From Elusimicrobiota bacterium (GTDB lineage Bacteria; Elusimicrobiota; Elusimicrobia; UBA1565; UBA9628): a stretch of 58,698 nt of DNA. Below are positions 33,222 to 41,895 of this stretch, piece by piece. Location of the stretch: the NCBI GenBank assembly GCA_023249645.1, contig JAHFCF010000017.1, positions 1 to 58,698 on the forward strand, written 5' to 3'. A program made the translations under genes and the position numbers. The notes beneath the pieces are model-generated. The model was not told the DNA's origin. It did no database searches and worked only from the letters and a program-made list of their open reading frames with translations. Each line of letters begins with the position of its first letter. Positions within the stretch are counted from its first letter, which is position 1.

Positions 33222-35016
33222 GAACATCAAGCAGTTGGCGATCTGGATCCTGGCCTTCGGGCTCTTGATCGTGCTCTTCCAGAACGTCAAGGGACCGCCC
33301 GCGGAGACCGAGATCCCCTATTCCGCCTTCAAAACCAAGCTGCGCGCGGGGCAGATCACGCAGGTCAAGGTCAGGCCCGACATGGTCAGCGGGGACTTCA
33401 AGGACGAGGCCGGAGCGACGCAGCATTTCCGCACGCTCCCCATGCCGGACGCCAAGCTCGTGGAGGACCTCGAAGCCTATCATGTCCAGAATTATCAGGG
33501 CGAGCCGGACCGCAGCTGGGTGACGGGGCTTTTGGTCAACATCGGCTGGATCGTCCTTTTCTTCGGGTTGTGGTACCTCTTCGTCATCCGCCAGGTCCAG
33601 GTCGGAGGCAAACAGGCCCTGTCTTTCGGCCGCAGCAAGGCCCGGCGCATCGACGACAAGAAGAAGGCGACCTCGTTTTCGGACGTGGCCGGCTGCGACG
33701 AATCCAAGGAGGAGCTCCAGGAGATCGTCGAGTTCTTAAAAAGCCCGGACCGCTTTCAAAAATTGGGCGGCAAGATGCCGCGCGGCGTACTCCTCTTCGG
33801 CGCTCCGGGCACGGGCAAGACGCTCTTGGCCCGGGCCGTAGCCGGAGAGGCCGGCGTTCCGTTCTTCTCCGCTTCAGCTTCCGAGTTCGTGGAGATGTTC
33901 GTGGGCGTGGGCGCCTCGCGCGTGCGAGACCTCTTCGACCAGGCCAAAAAGGCCGCGCCAGCGGTCATCTTCGTCGACGAGCTCGACGCCGTCGGCCGCC
34001 ACCGCTTCGCGGGCATCGGCGGCGGGCACGACGAACGCGAGCAGACCTTGAACCAGCTCCTGATCGAGCTCGACGGCTTCGAGCAGAACCAGGGCATCGT
34101 TTTGATCGCGGCCACCAATAGGCCGGACGTCATCGACCCGGCGCTTTTGCGGCCAGGACGTTTTGACCGGCAGATCAACGTCCCTTTGCCGCACCTGAAA
34201 GGCCGCGAGGAGATCTTGAAGGTGCACGCCCGCAAGGTCAAGATGGGCCCGGACGCCGACCTCTCGGTCATCGCCCGGCGCACCCCGGGATTCTCTGGGG
34301 CGGACCTGGCCAACGTCATCAACGAGGCCGCGCTCCTCGGCGCGCGCCGAAACAAGGCCGAGGTGGACCTTTCGGATCTGGAGGAGTCCATCGAGCGCGT
34401 CGTGGCCGGACCGCAGAGGAAATCCCGCATCATGTCCGATCTGGAGAAGAAGATCGTGGCCTACCATGAGTCCGGACACACGGTGGTGGCCAAGCTGCTG
34501 CCCGGCTCGGACCCCGTGCACAAGGTTTCCATCGTCTCGCGCGGCCATGCCCTGGGCTACACCCTGCAGCTGCCCAAGGAGGACAAGCACCTGACCTCCC
34601 GCACGGACATGACCAACCGACTGGCCGTGCTCCTGGGCGGGCGCTGCGCCGAGGAGATGGTCTTCAGCGACGTCACCACGGGCGCCGCCGACGACCTCTC
34701 CAAGGCCTCGACGCTTGCGCTCAAGATGGTGACCGAGTACGGCATGAGCGAAAAGGTCGGGCCGCTCTCCTTGAAGGAGCCGGACCGCGAGATCTTCCTG
34801 GGGCGGGACATCTCCCAAGGGACGGCTTACTCGCAGAACACGGCGGAGCTCATCGACGGGGAGGTCAAGCGTCTCGTGGTCGAGGCTCAGACAAAAGCCC
34901 GGGAGCTCTTGACCGCGCACAAGAAGATCTTGGACGATCTGGCCGTCAAGCTCATGGACCGCGAGATCCTTTCCGGAGAGGACATCGATGCCGTCTTCCA
35001 AGGCGCCGCTGCTTAA
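33211..35016 (+). CDS. ftsH: ATP-dependent zinc metalloprotease FtsH
   Basis: 601 residues from a GTG start: two membrane helices (about 7-25 and 105-125) flanking a periplasmic domain, AAA+ domain with Walker A GAPGTGKT at 197-204, SRH region RPGRFDRQI, and the protease site HESGH at 419-423. Hexameric membrane quality-control protease. Followed by folP with a 29-bp overlap. Confidence 0.97.
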   Translation: MENKNIKQLAIWILAFGLLIVLFQNVKGPPAETEIPYSAFKTKLRAGQITQVKVRPDMVSGDFKDEAGATQHFRTLPMPDAKLVEDLEAYHVQNYQGEPDRSWVTGLLVNIGWIVLFFGLWYLFVIRQVQVGGKQALSFGRSKARRIDDKKKATSFSDVAGCDESKEELQEIVEFLKSPDRFQKLGGKMPRGVLLFGAPGTGKTLLARAVAGEAGVPFFSASASEFVEMFVGVGASRVRDLFDQAKKAAPAVIFVDELDAVGRHRFAGIGGGHDEREQTLNQLLIELDGFEQNQGIVLIAATNRPDVIDPALLRPGRFDRQINVPLPHLKGREEILKVHARKVKMGPDADLSVIARRTPGFSGADLANVINEAALLGARRNKAEVDLSDLEESIERVVAGPQRKSRIMSDLEKKIVAYHESGHTVVAKLLPGSDPVHKVSIVSRGHALGYTLQLPKEDKHLTSRTDMTNRLAVLLGGRCAEEMVFSDVTTGAADDLSKASTLALKMVTEYGMSEKVGPLSLKEPDREIFLGRDISQGTAYSQNTAELIDGEVKRLVVEAQTKARELLTAHKKILDDLAVKLMDREILSGEDIDAVFQGAAA

Positions 35017-35866
35017 TCGACCCATGGCGCTCCCAGCTGCGCCGCGTCCCGGCTTGTGGGCCCTTCTGCGCGTCCCCCGCCGCGTCCCCCTGGTCATGGG
35101 CATCGTCAACGTCACGCCCGATTCCTTCTTCCCGGACAGCCGCGTCTTGGGGCCTCAAGAGGCCGCGGACCGGGTCCTGCGCCAAGTCGAGGAGGGGGCT
35201 GATCTGGTGGATATCGGCGGGCAATCCACCCGGCCGGGCTCCGAGCCTGTCAGCGAGGACTGCGAGCTCAAGCGTTTGGTCCCTGTTTTTGAAAAGCTCG
35301 CCGGACGATCGAAGGTCCCCCTGTCCGTGGACACGGACAAGGCGGCCGTGGCGCGCCGATGTCTGGAGGCGGGCGCCACCATCCTCAATGATGTCTCCGC
35401 TTTGCGTCAGGATGAGCGGATGATCGAAGCGGCCCAGGGCGCCGAAGCGGTCATCCTCATGCATCGGGGAGGGACGTCTCCCAAGACCATGCAGGACTGC
35501 CCGCAGTATGGAGATGTGGTCCATGAGGTCCGCGATTTTTTGACGCAGCAGCGTGAGGTCTTCCGCCGGGCAGGCGGGGACGCGACGCGGCTGCTCTATG
35601 ACCCGGGCATCGGTTTCGGCAAGAGCGTGGCGCACAACCTGGCACTTCTCAAGGACGTTGACATCTTCTCGGACCTGGGGCCCGTGGTCCTGGGCTGTTC
35701 GCGCAAAGCCTTCCTGGGTGGAGAAGGGCCGCAAGACCGGCTGGAGGGATCTCTGGCCGTGGCCTGCTGGGCGGCCTTGCGCGGGGTCAAGATCCTGCGC
35801 GTGCATGACGTGCGCGCGACCCAGAAGGCCTTGAAGGCCCTCAATGCCGTCCTCGGGGCGTCCTGA
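34988..35866 (+). CDS. folP: Dihydropteroate synthase
   Basis: 292 residues; condenses p-aminobenzoate with dihydropterin diphosphate in folate synthesis. Motifs: MGIVNVTPDSFFPDS, DIGGQSTRPGSEPV, LYDPGIGFGKS and VLGCSRKAFLG. The ATG at 34988, inside ftsH, follows GGAGAGG by 6 nt and is preferred to a later ATG at 35024 with no ribosome site. Order ftsH-folP-glmM as in enterobacteria. Confidence 0.95.
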   Translation: MPSSKAPLLNRPMALPAAPRPGLWALLRVPRRVPLVMGIVNVTPDSFFPDSRVLGPQEAADRVLRQVEEGADLVDIGGQSTRPGSEPVSEDCELKRLVPVFEKLAGRSKVPLSVDTDKAAVARRCLEAGATILNDVSALRQDERMIEAAQGAEAVILMHRGGTSPKTMQDCPQYGDVVHEVRDFLTQQREVFRRAGGDATRLLYDPGIGFGKSVAHNLALLKDVDIFSDLGPVVLGCSRKAFLGGEGPQDRLEGSLAVACWAALRGVKILRVHDVRATQKALKALNAVLGAS

Positions 35867-35867
35867 C

Positions 35868-37232
35868 ATGGGCCAACTCTTCGGGACCGACGGCGTGCGC
35901 GCCGTTCCCGGACGCTACCCTTTCGTCGAGGATGTGGTGACGCGCCTGGCCGAGACCGTGGCGAGGCTCTTGCTCCAGGAGTTCTCTTCGGAGCAGGCCC
36001 CTGTCGTGGTCATGGGCCGCGATACCCGCGGGTCCGGGCCGACTCTCGGCCGCTGGCTTCGCCGCGGCTTCGCGGCCGCCGGCTGCCGGACCGTGGACAT
36101 CGGAGTCGCGCCCACGCCCGCCGTGGCCTACCTCGTGCCTCGCCTCAAAGCGCTGGCCGGCGTGGTGGTGTCCGCCAGCCACAATCCCGCTCAATTCAAC
36201 GGCATCAAATTCTTCACTTCGGACGGCTACAAGATGTCTCCCGAACTCGAGGAGGCCGTGGAAAAGGTCCTCGCCTCGCCGGGACGCAACGGGCGTTATG
36301 CGGCCAGCTCAGATCGCCCTGGGGACGACGGCTCCGCTCTCGTCAGGCGCTATGAGGATTTCCTGAGGAGTACTTTCCCGGCCTGCTTGGACCTCTCCGG
36401 CTTTCGTCTGGTCGTGGACTGCGCCCATGGCGCCGCATCCCGAATCGCTCCGGCACTTTTTGAGAAGCTGGGAGCCGAGGTGATCGCGCTGGGCTGCGCG
36501 CCCTCGGGAGACAACATCAATTCCGGCTGCGGGGCGCTGGCACCGCAGTCTATGCAGGCCGCTGTTCGACGTTGTCACGCAGACTGTGGTGTCTGCTTCG
36601 ACGGCGACGCCGACCGGGCCATCTTCGCGGACGAGAAAGGCGCGCTCTTGGACGGAGACGCCCTCTTGTGCCTGGCGGCTTGGCACCTCGATCGCAACGG
36701 CCTTCTGCGTTCGCGCCGGATCGTCTTGACGGTCATGTCCAACTACGGGCTCATCAAGTTCCTGGAGCGTTCGGGGATCTCGGTCGTGACGGTCCCCGTC
36801 GGGGACCGCAACGTGAGCGAGGCCATCGAGGCCGAGAACTTGAGCCTGGGGGGCGAGTCCTCCGGACACATCATCTTCCGCAGCTTCTCATCGACGGGCG
36901 ATGGGATCCTCACCGCCCTGCAGATCCTGGCCGCGCTGCGAGAGATGGGCGGGACCTTGAGCTCTCATCGCGCGATGTTCAAGCCCATGCCGCAGGTCCT
37001 TCACAATCTTCCCGTGGAACGCAAGGTCCCGTTGGAGCGTCTGCCCAAGTTCCAGCATCTGGCGCGCCATTGCGAGAAGGAATTGAGAGGCTCCGGACGG
37101 GTCTTCTTGAGGTATTCCGGCACCGAGCTTCTTTTGCGCATCATGATCGAGGGTCCCAGCCGTTCGCGCATCGAACGCATGGCCCGTCAGCTTGCCGCTG
37201 CTTATTTGGAGGAAACGGGGGTCAGGTCTTGA
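35868..37232 (+). CDS. glmM: Phosphoglucosamine mutase
   Basis: 454 residues; converts glucosamine-6-P to glucosamine-1-P for UDP-GlcNAc. Starts GQLFGTDGVRA, catalytic serine Ser104 in SASHNP, metal loop DGDADR at 245-250, sugar loop GGESSGH, phosphate loop RYSGTELLLRIMIEGP. The ATG at 35868 matches the family N-terminus; an ATG at 35844 would add eight residues. The final codons and stop form the left arm of a 53-bp palindrome. Confidence 0.95.
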   Translation: MGQLFGTDGVRAVPGRYPFVEDVVTRLAETVARLLLQEFSSEQAPVVVMGRDTRGSGPTLGRWLRRGFAAAGCRTVDIGVAPTPAVAYLVPRLKALAGVVVSASHNPAQFNGIKFFTSDGYKMSPELEEAVEKVLASPGRNGRYAASSDRPGDDGSALVRRYEDFLRSTFPACLDLSGFRLVVDCAHGAASRIAPALFEKLGAEVIALGCAPSGDNINSGCGALAPQSMQAAVRRCHADCGVCFDGDADRAIFADEKGALLDGDALLCLAAWHLDRNGLLRSRRIVLTVMSNYGLIKFLERSGISVVTVPVGDRNVSEAIEAENLSLGGESSGHIIFRSFSSTGDGILTALQILAALREMGGTLSSHRAMFKPMPQVLHNLPVERKVPLERLPKFQHLARHCEKELRGSGRVFLRYSGTELLLRIMIEGPSRSRIERMARQLAAAYLEETGVRS

Positions 37233-37270
37233 CTTTTGACTGACTCAGTCAAAAGTCAAGACCTGACCCC
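37218..37270. repeat. REPIN-like 53-bp perfect palindrome
   Basis: Two 26-bp arms (left starts GGGGTCAGGTCTTGAC) around a single C. The left arm encodes the last residues and stop of glmM. The same 24 bases occur inside nnrD (41080-41103) and a diverged copy lies before ddl. Sequences ending in GACCTGACCCC are known to accompany REP-associated transposases in other genomes; none is in this window. It may also act as an mRNA 3'-end stem. Confidence 0.75.
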
Positions 37271-37285
37271 ATTTAGGGAGGAAAT

Positions 37286-37999
37286 ATGAAGATTAAACTC
37301 GGAGTGAACATCGATCATGTCGCGACTCTGCGAGAAGCGAGAGGAGCGTCCGATCCGGATCTGGCTCAGGCCGCTGCGGCCTGCCGGCAGGCCGGTGCGG
37401 ACGTGATCATCGCCCATCTGCGTCAGGACCGTCGTCCTATGCAGGAGGCGGACGTCTTCAAGCTTTGCGCTCTGCGAGGGGCGACCCATCTGGAGATCTC
37501 CGCGGACCCGGAGATCGTGGCCATCGCCCGCCGGGCGCGGCCAGGCTCCGTGTGTCTGGTCCCGGAGAGCTCCTCCGAGCTCACGACCCAGGGAGGCTGG
37601 GATCTGAAGGCCTCAGCCAAGGCTGTCGGCCGCGCCATCGAGCGGCTCAAGACGGCAGGCATCGAGGTGAGCCTCCTGGTCGAGCCTGAAGCGGCCAATG
37701 TGCGCCTGGCCAAGTTCCTGGGCGCGGACCTGGTGGAGCTTGGCGCCTCGGCCTATGCGCGGGCCAAGGGCAAGGGCCGAGCGGCCGAGGAGCTTGAGCG
37801 CCTGGAATTGGCCGGTTATCTGGCCGATGAGATGGGCCTGGGGCTCCACGTCGGGCACAGTCTGGACTACCACAATGTGCGGCCCGTCGCCCGGATGGCG
37901 CATCTCAAAGCCGTCCACATCGGTTTTTCGATCATCGCGCGCGCCCTCTTCGTGGGGCTCAAACCGGCCGTGGCCGAGATGAAGCGGCTCGTCGCCTAA
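37286..37999 (+). CDS. pdxJ: Pyridoxine 5'-phosphate synthase
   Basis: 237 residues; last ring-closing step of DXP-dependent vitamin B6 synthesis. Motifs: LGVNIDHVATLREARG, VIIAHLRQDRRP, LVEPEAANV, GLHVGHSLDYHNV and HIGFSIIARALFVGL. Strong ribosome site GGGAGG ahead of the ATG. Followed 5 bp later by glmS. Confidence 0.96.
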   Translation: MKIKLGVNIDHVATLREARGASDPDLAQAAAACRQAGADVIIAHLRQDRRPMQEADVFKLCALRGATHLEISADPEIVAIARRARPGSVCLVPESSSELTTQGGWDLKASAKAVGRAIERLKTAGIEVSLLVEPEAANVRLAKFLGADLVELGASAYARAKGKGRAAEELERLELAGYLADEMGLGLHVGHSLDYHNVRPVARMAHLKAVHIGFSIIARALFVGLKPAVAEMKRLVA

Positions 38000-38004
38000 G
38001 CGCC

Positions 38005-39873
38005 ATGTGCGGCATCGTCGGTTACTCGGGAAAACGGCAGGCCGTCCCCCTCATCCTGGAGGGCTTGAGGCGTTTGGAGTATCGCGGCTATGACTCGGCC
38101 GGCGTGGCCGTGGCCGACCGAGGGGTCTTGCAGCGCTGCCGCGCGGCCGGCAAGCTCGCGAACCTCGAGGCCCTTCTAAAAAAATCCCCTTTGAACGGCG
38201 TCGTGGCCTTGGGGCACACCCGCTGGGCGACCCACGGCAAGCCCTCGCAGGAGAACGCGCATCCCCATGTCGACTGCACGGGGGAGATCGTCGTCGTCCA
38301 CAACGGGATCATCGAGAATTATATCGAGATCAAAGAGAGGCTGGCCCGCGCGGGGCACCAGTTCTCCTCCGAGACCGACACCGAGGCCGTGGCGCATCTC
38401 ATCGAGGAGAAGCTCAAGGGACTCCGCGGACCCACCGCTTCCGGGGCGGGTTTCAACGAGCCTCTGATCTTCGAGGCCGTGCGTCTGGCTTTGAACGAGG
38501 TCAAGGGCGCCTATGCCCTGGCCGTCCTGTGGTCCAAGGCGCCCGGCGTGCTCATCGCGGCCAAGACGGCCTCGCCCCTGATCATCGGGCTGGGAGAAGG
38601 CGAGAATTTCCTGGCTTCGGACGTGCCCGCTTTCCTTTCCACGACCCGCAAGGCCGTTTTCATGGAAGACGGAGAGATGGCTGTCCTGAAAGCGGAGGGA
38701 TGTCGGTTCTTCTCCTTGGCCGGCAAGAAGATCGAGAAGGTCCCGGTCACCGTCCAGTGGGACAGGACCATGGCCGAGAAGGGGGGCTATCGCCATTTCA
38801 TGCTCAAGGAGATCCACGAGCAGCCCACGGCCTGCGAGGACACCCTGCGCGGCCGCTTCTTCCCCTTGCGCGACGGGGTCCTGGAGCGTGAGACGGGTTT
38901 GGATAAGACGACCCTGAAGGGGTTTCGCCAGTTTCACGTGATCGCCTGCGGCACGGCTTACCACGCGGCCTTGGTCGGCAAGTATTGGCTCGAACCCATG
39001 ACCGGCCTGCCCGTGCACGTGGAGACGGCTTCGGAATTCCGCTACCGGGAGAGCACGGTCGGCCCTAATGACTTGGTCATCACGATCAGTCAATCGGGGG
39101 AGACCGCCGACACCCTGGCCGCCGTGCGCCAGGCCAAGGAGAAGGGCGCCAAGGTCCTTTCCATCTGCAACACCCTGGGTTCGGCCATCCCTCGCGCCGC
39201 GGATTACAACCTCTATACCCATTGCGGCCCGGAATTGGGCGTGGCCTCGACCAAGGCCTTCATCGGCCAATTGGCGGCCCTGGCGGTCTTCTCCCTGCAC
39301 GCGGCCGTGGCGCGAGGGACCTTGTCCGAGACGGACGCCCGCCAGCTGGTCGACGAGTTGGTGAGGCTGCCCAGCGACCTTCGCCAGGTCCTGAAGCTGG
39401 ACGCGCAGATCCTGGAGCTCGCGAAGAAGTTCCAGAAGAAGGAGCACTTCCTTTTCATCGGCCGGCACGTGAACTATCCCATCGCGCTCGAGGGAGCCCT
39501 CAAACTCAAGGAGATCTCCTACGTCCACGCCGAAGGCTACGCGGCGGGCGAGATGAAGCACGGCCCCATCGCCTTGATCGATGAGAACGTCTGCGTCGTG
39601 GCCATCGCCACGCGTTCGCGCACCTACGACAAGATGGCCTCCAACTGCCAGGAGGCCAAGGCCCGCGGCGCGCAGGTGATCGCGCTGGTGACCGAGGGCG
39701 ACGGGTCCATGCCGGGGGCGGACTTCCAGATCCGGATGCCGGTCGTGCCCGAGCTCCTTTCGCCGATCGTCAACATCGTCCCCTTGCAGCTGCTGGCCTA
39801 CCACATCGCGGATCTGCGCGGCTGCGATGTGGACCAGCCGAGGAACCTGGCCAAAAGTGTTACAGTTGAGTAG
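38005..39873 (+). CDS. glmS: Glutamine--fructose-6-phosphate aminotransferase
   Basis: 622 residues; first committed step to UDP-GlcNAc. N-terminal glutaminase with Cys2 (MCGIVGY), LEYRGYDSAG, HTRWATHG and VVHNGIIENY; C-terminal tandem SIS isomerase domains (TISQSGETADTLAA; the end has DQPRNLAKSVTVE). Lies near glmM and glmU, so all three amino-sugar enzymes are in this window. No glmS ribozyme is visible in the 5-bp gap upstream. Confidence 0.97.
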   Translation: MCGIVGYSGKRQAVPLILEGLRRLEYRGYDSAGVAVADRGVLQRCRAAGKLANLEALLKKSPLNGVVALGHTRWATHGKPSQENAHPHVDCTGEIVVVHNGIIENYIEIKERLARAGHQFSSETDTEAVAHLIEEKLKGLRGPTASGAGFNEPLIFEAVRLALNEVKGAYALAVLWSKAPGVLIAAKTASPLIIGLGEGENFLASDVPAFLSTTRKAVFMEDGEMAVLKAEGCRFFSLAGKKIEKVPVTVQWDRTMAEKGGYRHFMLKEIHEQPTACEDTLRGRFFPLRDGVLERETGLDKTTLKGFRQFHVIACGTAYHAALVGKYWLEPMTGLPVHVETASEFRYRESTVGPNDLVITISQSGETADTLAAVRQAKEKGAKVLSICNTLGSAIPRAADYNLYTHCGPELGVASTKAFIGQLAALAVFSLHAAVARGTLSETDARQLVDELVRLPSDLRQVLKLDAQILELAKKFQKKEHFLFIGRHVNYPIALEGALKLKEISYVHAEGYAAGEMKHGPIALIDENVCVVAIATRSRTYDKMASNCQEAKARGAQVIALVTEGDGSMPGADFQIRMPVVPELLSPIVNIVPLQLLAYHIADLRGCDVDQPRNLAKSVTVE

Positions 39874-39892
39874 CCTGCCTGCTTGGTCGCAT

Positions 39893-40021
39893 ATGTCCCG
39901 GCCCCATCATGAGGGCTTGAAGGTCTTCCTGTGGGGGATGCTCGCGGGCGTGCTCTTGGGGATCGCGCCTTGGTATAAGTTCCTTCTGGTCCTGCACCGA
40001 TGGCTCTGGGGAGCGCCCTGA
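39893..40021 (+). CDS. Small membrane protein (42 residues)
   Basis: A short frame between glmS and acpS: MSRPHHEGLKVFLWGMLAGV then LLGIAPWYKFLLVLHRWLWG. One hydrophobic helix with aromatic ends. Its stop (TGA 40019-40021) is 2 bp before the acpS ATG, as expected for a real operon member. No family recognised; could be spurious. Confidence 0.5.
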   Translation: MSRPHHEGLKVFLWGMLAGVLLGIAPWYKFLLVLHRWLWGAP

Positions 40022-40023
40022 CG

Positions 40024-40365
40024 ATGGAGATCGGGCTCGACATCGTCGATGTCGGCCGCATCCGCCGCATCATCCGGCGCACGCCGGGCTTCCTCGAGCG
40101 CGTTTTCACGAAGGATGAGATCGCCTACTGCCAGGCTAAAAAGGATCCCTGGCCTCACTATGCGGTGCGTTTCGCGGCCAAGGAAGCGGTCTGGAAGGCC
40201 CTGGGCAGCGGCGGGGTCGCGCTGCGCGACATCTCGGTCGAGCGTGACCGCAGCGGCAAGCCGGGAGTGCTTATCCAGGGTAAGCGAAAGAGGGGACTCA
40301 AGCTCTCGCTGTCTCACGGAGAGGCGTATGCCGTGGCCGTGGCGCTCCAAGAGAATGAAAAATGA
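40024..40365 (+). CDS. acpS: Holo-[acyl-carrier-protein] synthase
   Basis: 113 residues; transfers phosphopantetheine from CoA to ACP. GLDIVDVGRIRRI (metal Asp), FLERVFTKDEIAYC and RFAAKEAVWKALG are the AcpS signatures. The ATG at 40024 matches the family start; an upstream ATG at 40000 would add eight residues. Overlaps nnrD by 4 bp. Confidence 0.94.
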   Translation: MEIGLDIVDVGRIRRIIRRTPGFLERVFTKDEIAYCQAKKDPWPHYAVRFAAKEAVWKALGSGGVALRDISVERDRSGKPGVLIQGKRKRGLKLSLSHGEAYAVAVALQENEK

Positions 40366-41261
40366 GATCGCTTTCCAAGAAGGAGCTGCGCCGGGCCTTG
40401 GTCCCTCGCCGGCCCAAGGATCATAAGGGCGCCTTCGGGCATGTCCTGCTCGTCGTCGGTTCGCGCCGCATGTCCGGCGCCGCGATCCTGGCCGGCCGCG
40501 CGGCCGTGCGTTCGGGGGCGGGCCTGGTCACGCTGGCCGTGCCCGAAGGGATACAGAAGGTCGTCGCGGGCAAGGTCCCCGAGGCGTTGACCATCGGCCT
40601 GCCGGAGAATTCTCTCGGTTCTCTCAAGCCCGAGGCAGTGGGTGCTCTTAAAAGCCTTCATCAGCAGACAGGCTTCAGCGTTATGGGTATCGGCCCCGGG
40701 CTTTCGACGCATCCGGACACGGCCAAATTCGTGGTTCTGGCGCTGAACTCACTCGCTCTTCCTGTCGTGGTGGACGCGGACGCCTTGAACATCCTGGCGG
40801 CGCTCAAGCTCACCGGTGTGCGCCGCTCCCAGCCGTCCATCTTCACCCCGCATCCCGGCGAGATGGCCCGCTGTCTGGGGATTTCCGTTGAAGACGTGCA
40901 GAATGGTCGCGAGACCTCGGCGAAACAATTGGCCCGCGCCTGGGGGGGCGTTGTCCTGCTCAAGGGTCACGGCACCGTCATCGCCGACTCTTCCCGCCTG
41001 ACCGTGAATCCCACGGGCGGCACGGGCTTGGCCAAAGGCGGCACCGGCGACGTCCTTACCGGCCTCTTGGCCGGCCTTTGGGGTCAGGTCTTGACTTTTG
41101 ACTATGGGGTTCTTGAAGGACGCGCTTTCCTGGTCGCTGCCCTGGCTGCGTGGCTCCATGGTCGGGCGGGCGAGCTGGCCGAGAAGGCGCGTACGCCCTA
41201 TGCCATGACAGCTCAGGATGTCATCAAGAATCTTCCTGCCGCGTTTAAAGAACTGCTGTAA
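40362..41261 (+). CDS. nnrD: ADP-dependent NAD(P)H-hydrate dehydratase, with REP-derived insert
   Basis: 299 residues of the YjeF C-terminal/ribokinase fold; repairs hydrated NAD(P)H. Has GHVLLVVGSRRMSGAAILAGRAA-type start, VVDADALN, TPHPGEMARC and catalytic GGTGD at 226-230. The NnrE epimerase half is absent. Residues 240-247 (WGQVLTFD) are encoded by a 24-nt REP sequence identical to the palindrome arm at 37218, lengthening a loop between GLLAGL and AALAAWLHGRAG. Confidence 0.9.
   Translation: MRSLSKKELRRALVPRRPKDHKGAFGHVLLVVGSRRMSGAAILAGRAAVRSGAGLVTLAVPEGIQKVVAGKVPEALTIGLPENSLGSLKPEAVGALKSLHQQTGFSVMGIGPGLSTHPDTAKFVVLALNSLALPVVVDADALNILAALKLTGVRRSQPSIFTPHPGEMARCLGISVEDVQNGRETSAKQLARAWGGVVLLKGHGTVIADSSRLTVNPTGGTGLAKGGTGDVLTGLLAGLWGQVLTFDYGVLEGRAFLVAALAAWLHGRAGELAEKARTPYAMTAQDVIKNLPAAFKELL
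41080..41103. repeat. REP sequence inside the nnrD reading frame
   Basis: 24 bases identical to 37218-37241. It keeps the frame open, reading GQVLTFD in the middle, and is not needed by the family consensus at this place. Confidence 0.7.
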
Positions 41262-41275
41262 CCCCATTTTTCGAG

Positions 41276-41297
41276 CAACTGTTGCCGGCAACAGTTG
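41276..41297. repeat. Perfect 22-bp palindrome
   Basis: CAACTGTTGCC joined directly to GGCAACAGTTG, 14 bp after the nnrD stop. First of three inverted repeats in the 178-bp gap before tsaE. Confidence 0.55.
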
Positions 41298-41327
41298 GTT
41301 TGAGGACCCCCAGAAGCGTCTTCAATC

Positions 41328-41352
41328 TTAAGATGCCAATTTGGCATCTTAA
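41328..41352. repeat. Perfect 12-bp inverted repeat
   Basis: TTAAGATGCCAA and TTGGCATCTTAA around a single T. Operator-like; no T run for termination. Confidence 0.5.
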
Positions 41353-41378
41353 AGATGGGACAGAATGTGAAGTCTGTC

Positions 41379-41405
41379 TTCAAGGTCGCGGAATGCGACC
41401 TTGAA
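41379..41405. repeat. 11-bp hairpin upstream of tsaE
   Basis: TTCAAGGTCGC, loop GGAAT, GCGACCTTGAA. The AAGGTCGC core resembles the ends of the ATGGCGAC palindromic elements. It lies just ahead of the tsaE promoter. Confidence 0.5.
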
Positions 41406-41427
41406 TGGAGGGCGCCTGAAAATTTGG

Positions 41428-41433
41428 CATAAT
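41428..41433 (+). promoter_or_regulatory. -10 box for leaderless tsaE mRNA
   Basis: CATAAT ends 6 nt before GTG at 41440, which supports that GTG as the start. Confidence 0.5.
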
Positions 41434-41439
41434 GAGCTC

Positions 41440-41895
41440 GTGGTGATCACGACGAGAAGCGAGACGCAGACCGTGGCTCTCGGTCGTCGTCTGGGCCGGC
41501 TCTTGAAAGGCTGGGACGTGGTCTGCCTCTATGGCAATCTGGGCAGCGGCAAGACCACTCTTGTGCGCGGCCTTGCCAGCGGGGCCGGCTCAAAAAACCA
41601 TGTGACCAGCCCCACCTTCGCCCTGGCTCGCCTTTATCGCGCGGGCCGGCGGACCATTTACCATCTGGACCTCTACCGCGTGGCCGCGGATCAGACGCGG
41701 GATATCGGGCTTGAGGAATTCGTCTCGGACCCGCGCGGCATCTGTGTCGTGGAATGGCCCAAGGTCGGCGAAGTCTATTATCCCAAGGATCGCCTTGTGG
41801 TAAAACTTGACCATGTTCGTGGAGGTCGGAGGCTTAAGTTCGCGGCCAAAGGGCCGCGCTCCCGCGAGATCATCAGGCGTTTGGAGGTAGCGTGA
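41440..41895 (+). CDS. tsaE: tRNA t6A synthesis ATPase TsaE
   Basis: 151 residues from the GTG at 41440; Walker A GNLGSGKT at 32-39, SPTFALARLYRAGRRTIYHLDLYR and CVVEWP are typical. Works with TsaB and TsaD to make N6-threonylcarbamoyladenosine in tRNA. An ATG 13 codons upstream is unlikely because it lies in the promoter hairpin. Overlaps tsaB by 4 bp. Confidence 0.93.
   Translation: MVITTRSETQTVALGRRLGRLLKGWDVVCLYGNLGSGKTTLVRGLASGAGSKNHVTSPTFALARLYRAGRRTIYHLDLYRVAADQTRDIGLEEFVSDPRGICVVEWPKVGEVYYPKDRLVVKLDHVRGGRRLKFAAKGPRSREIIRRLEVA

Noticed and set aside
37218-37270. Plain intrinsic terminator after glmM
   Set aside because: The stem is very long but is followed by ATTTAGG rather than a T run, and its arm recurs inside nnrD, so a REP palindrome explains it better.
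38000-38004. glmS ribozyme upstream of glmS
   Set aside because: Only 5 bp separate pdxJ from glmS; there is no space for the ribozyme.
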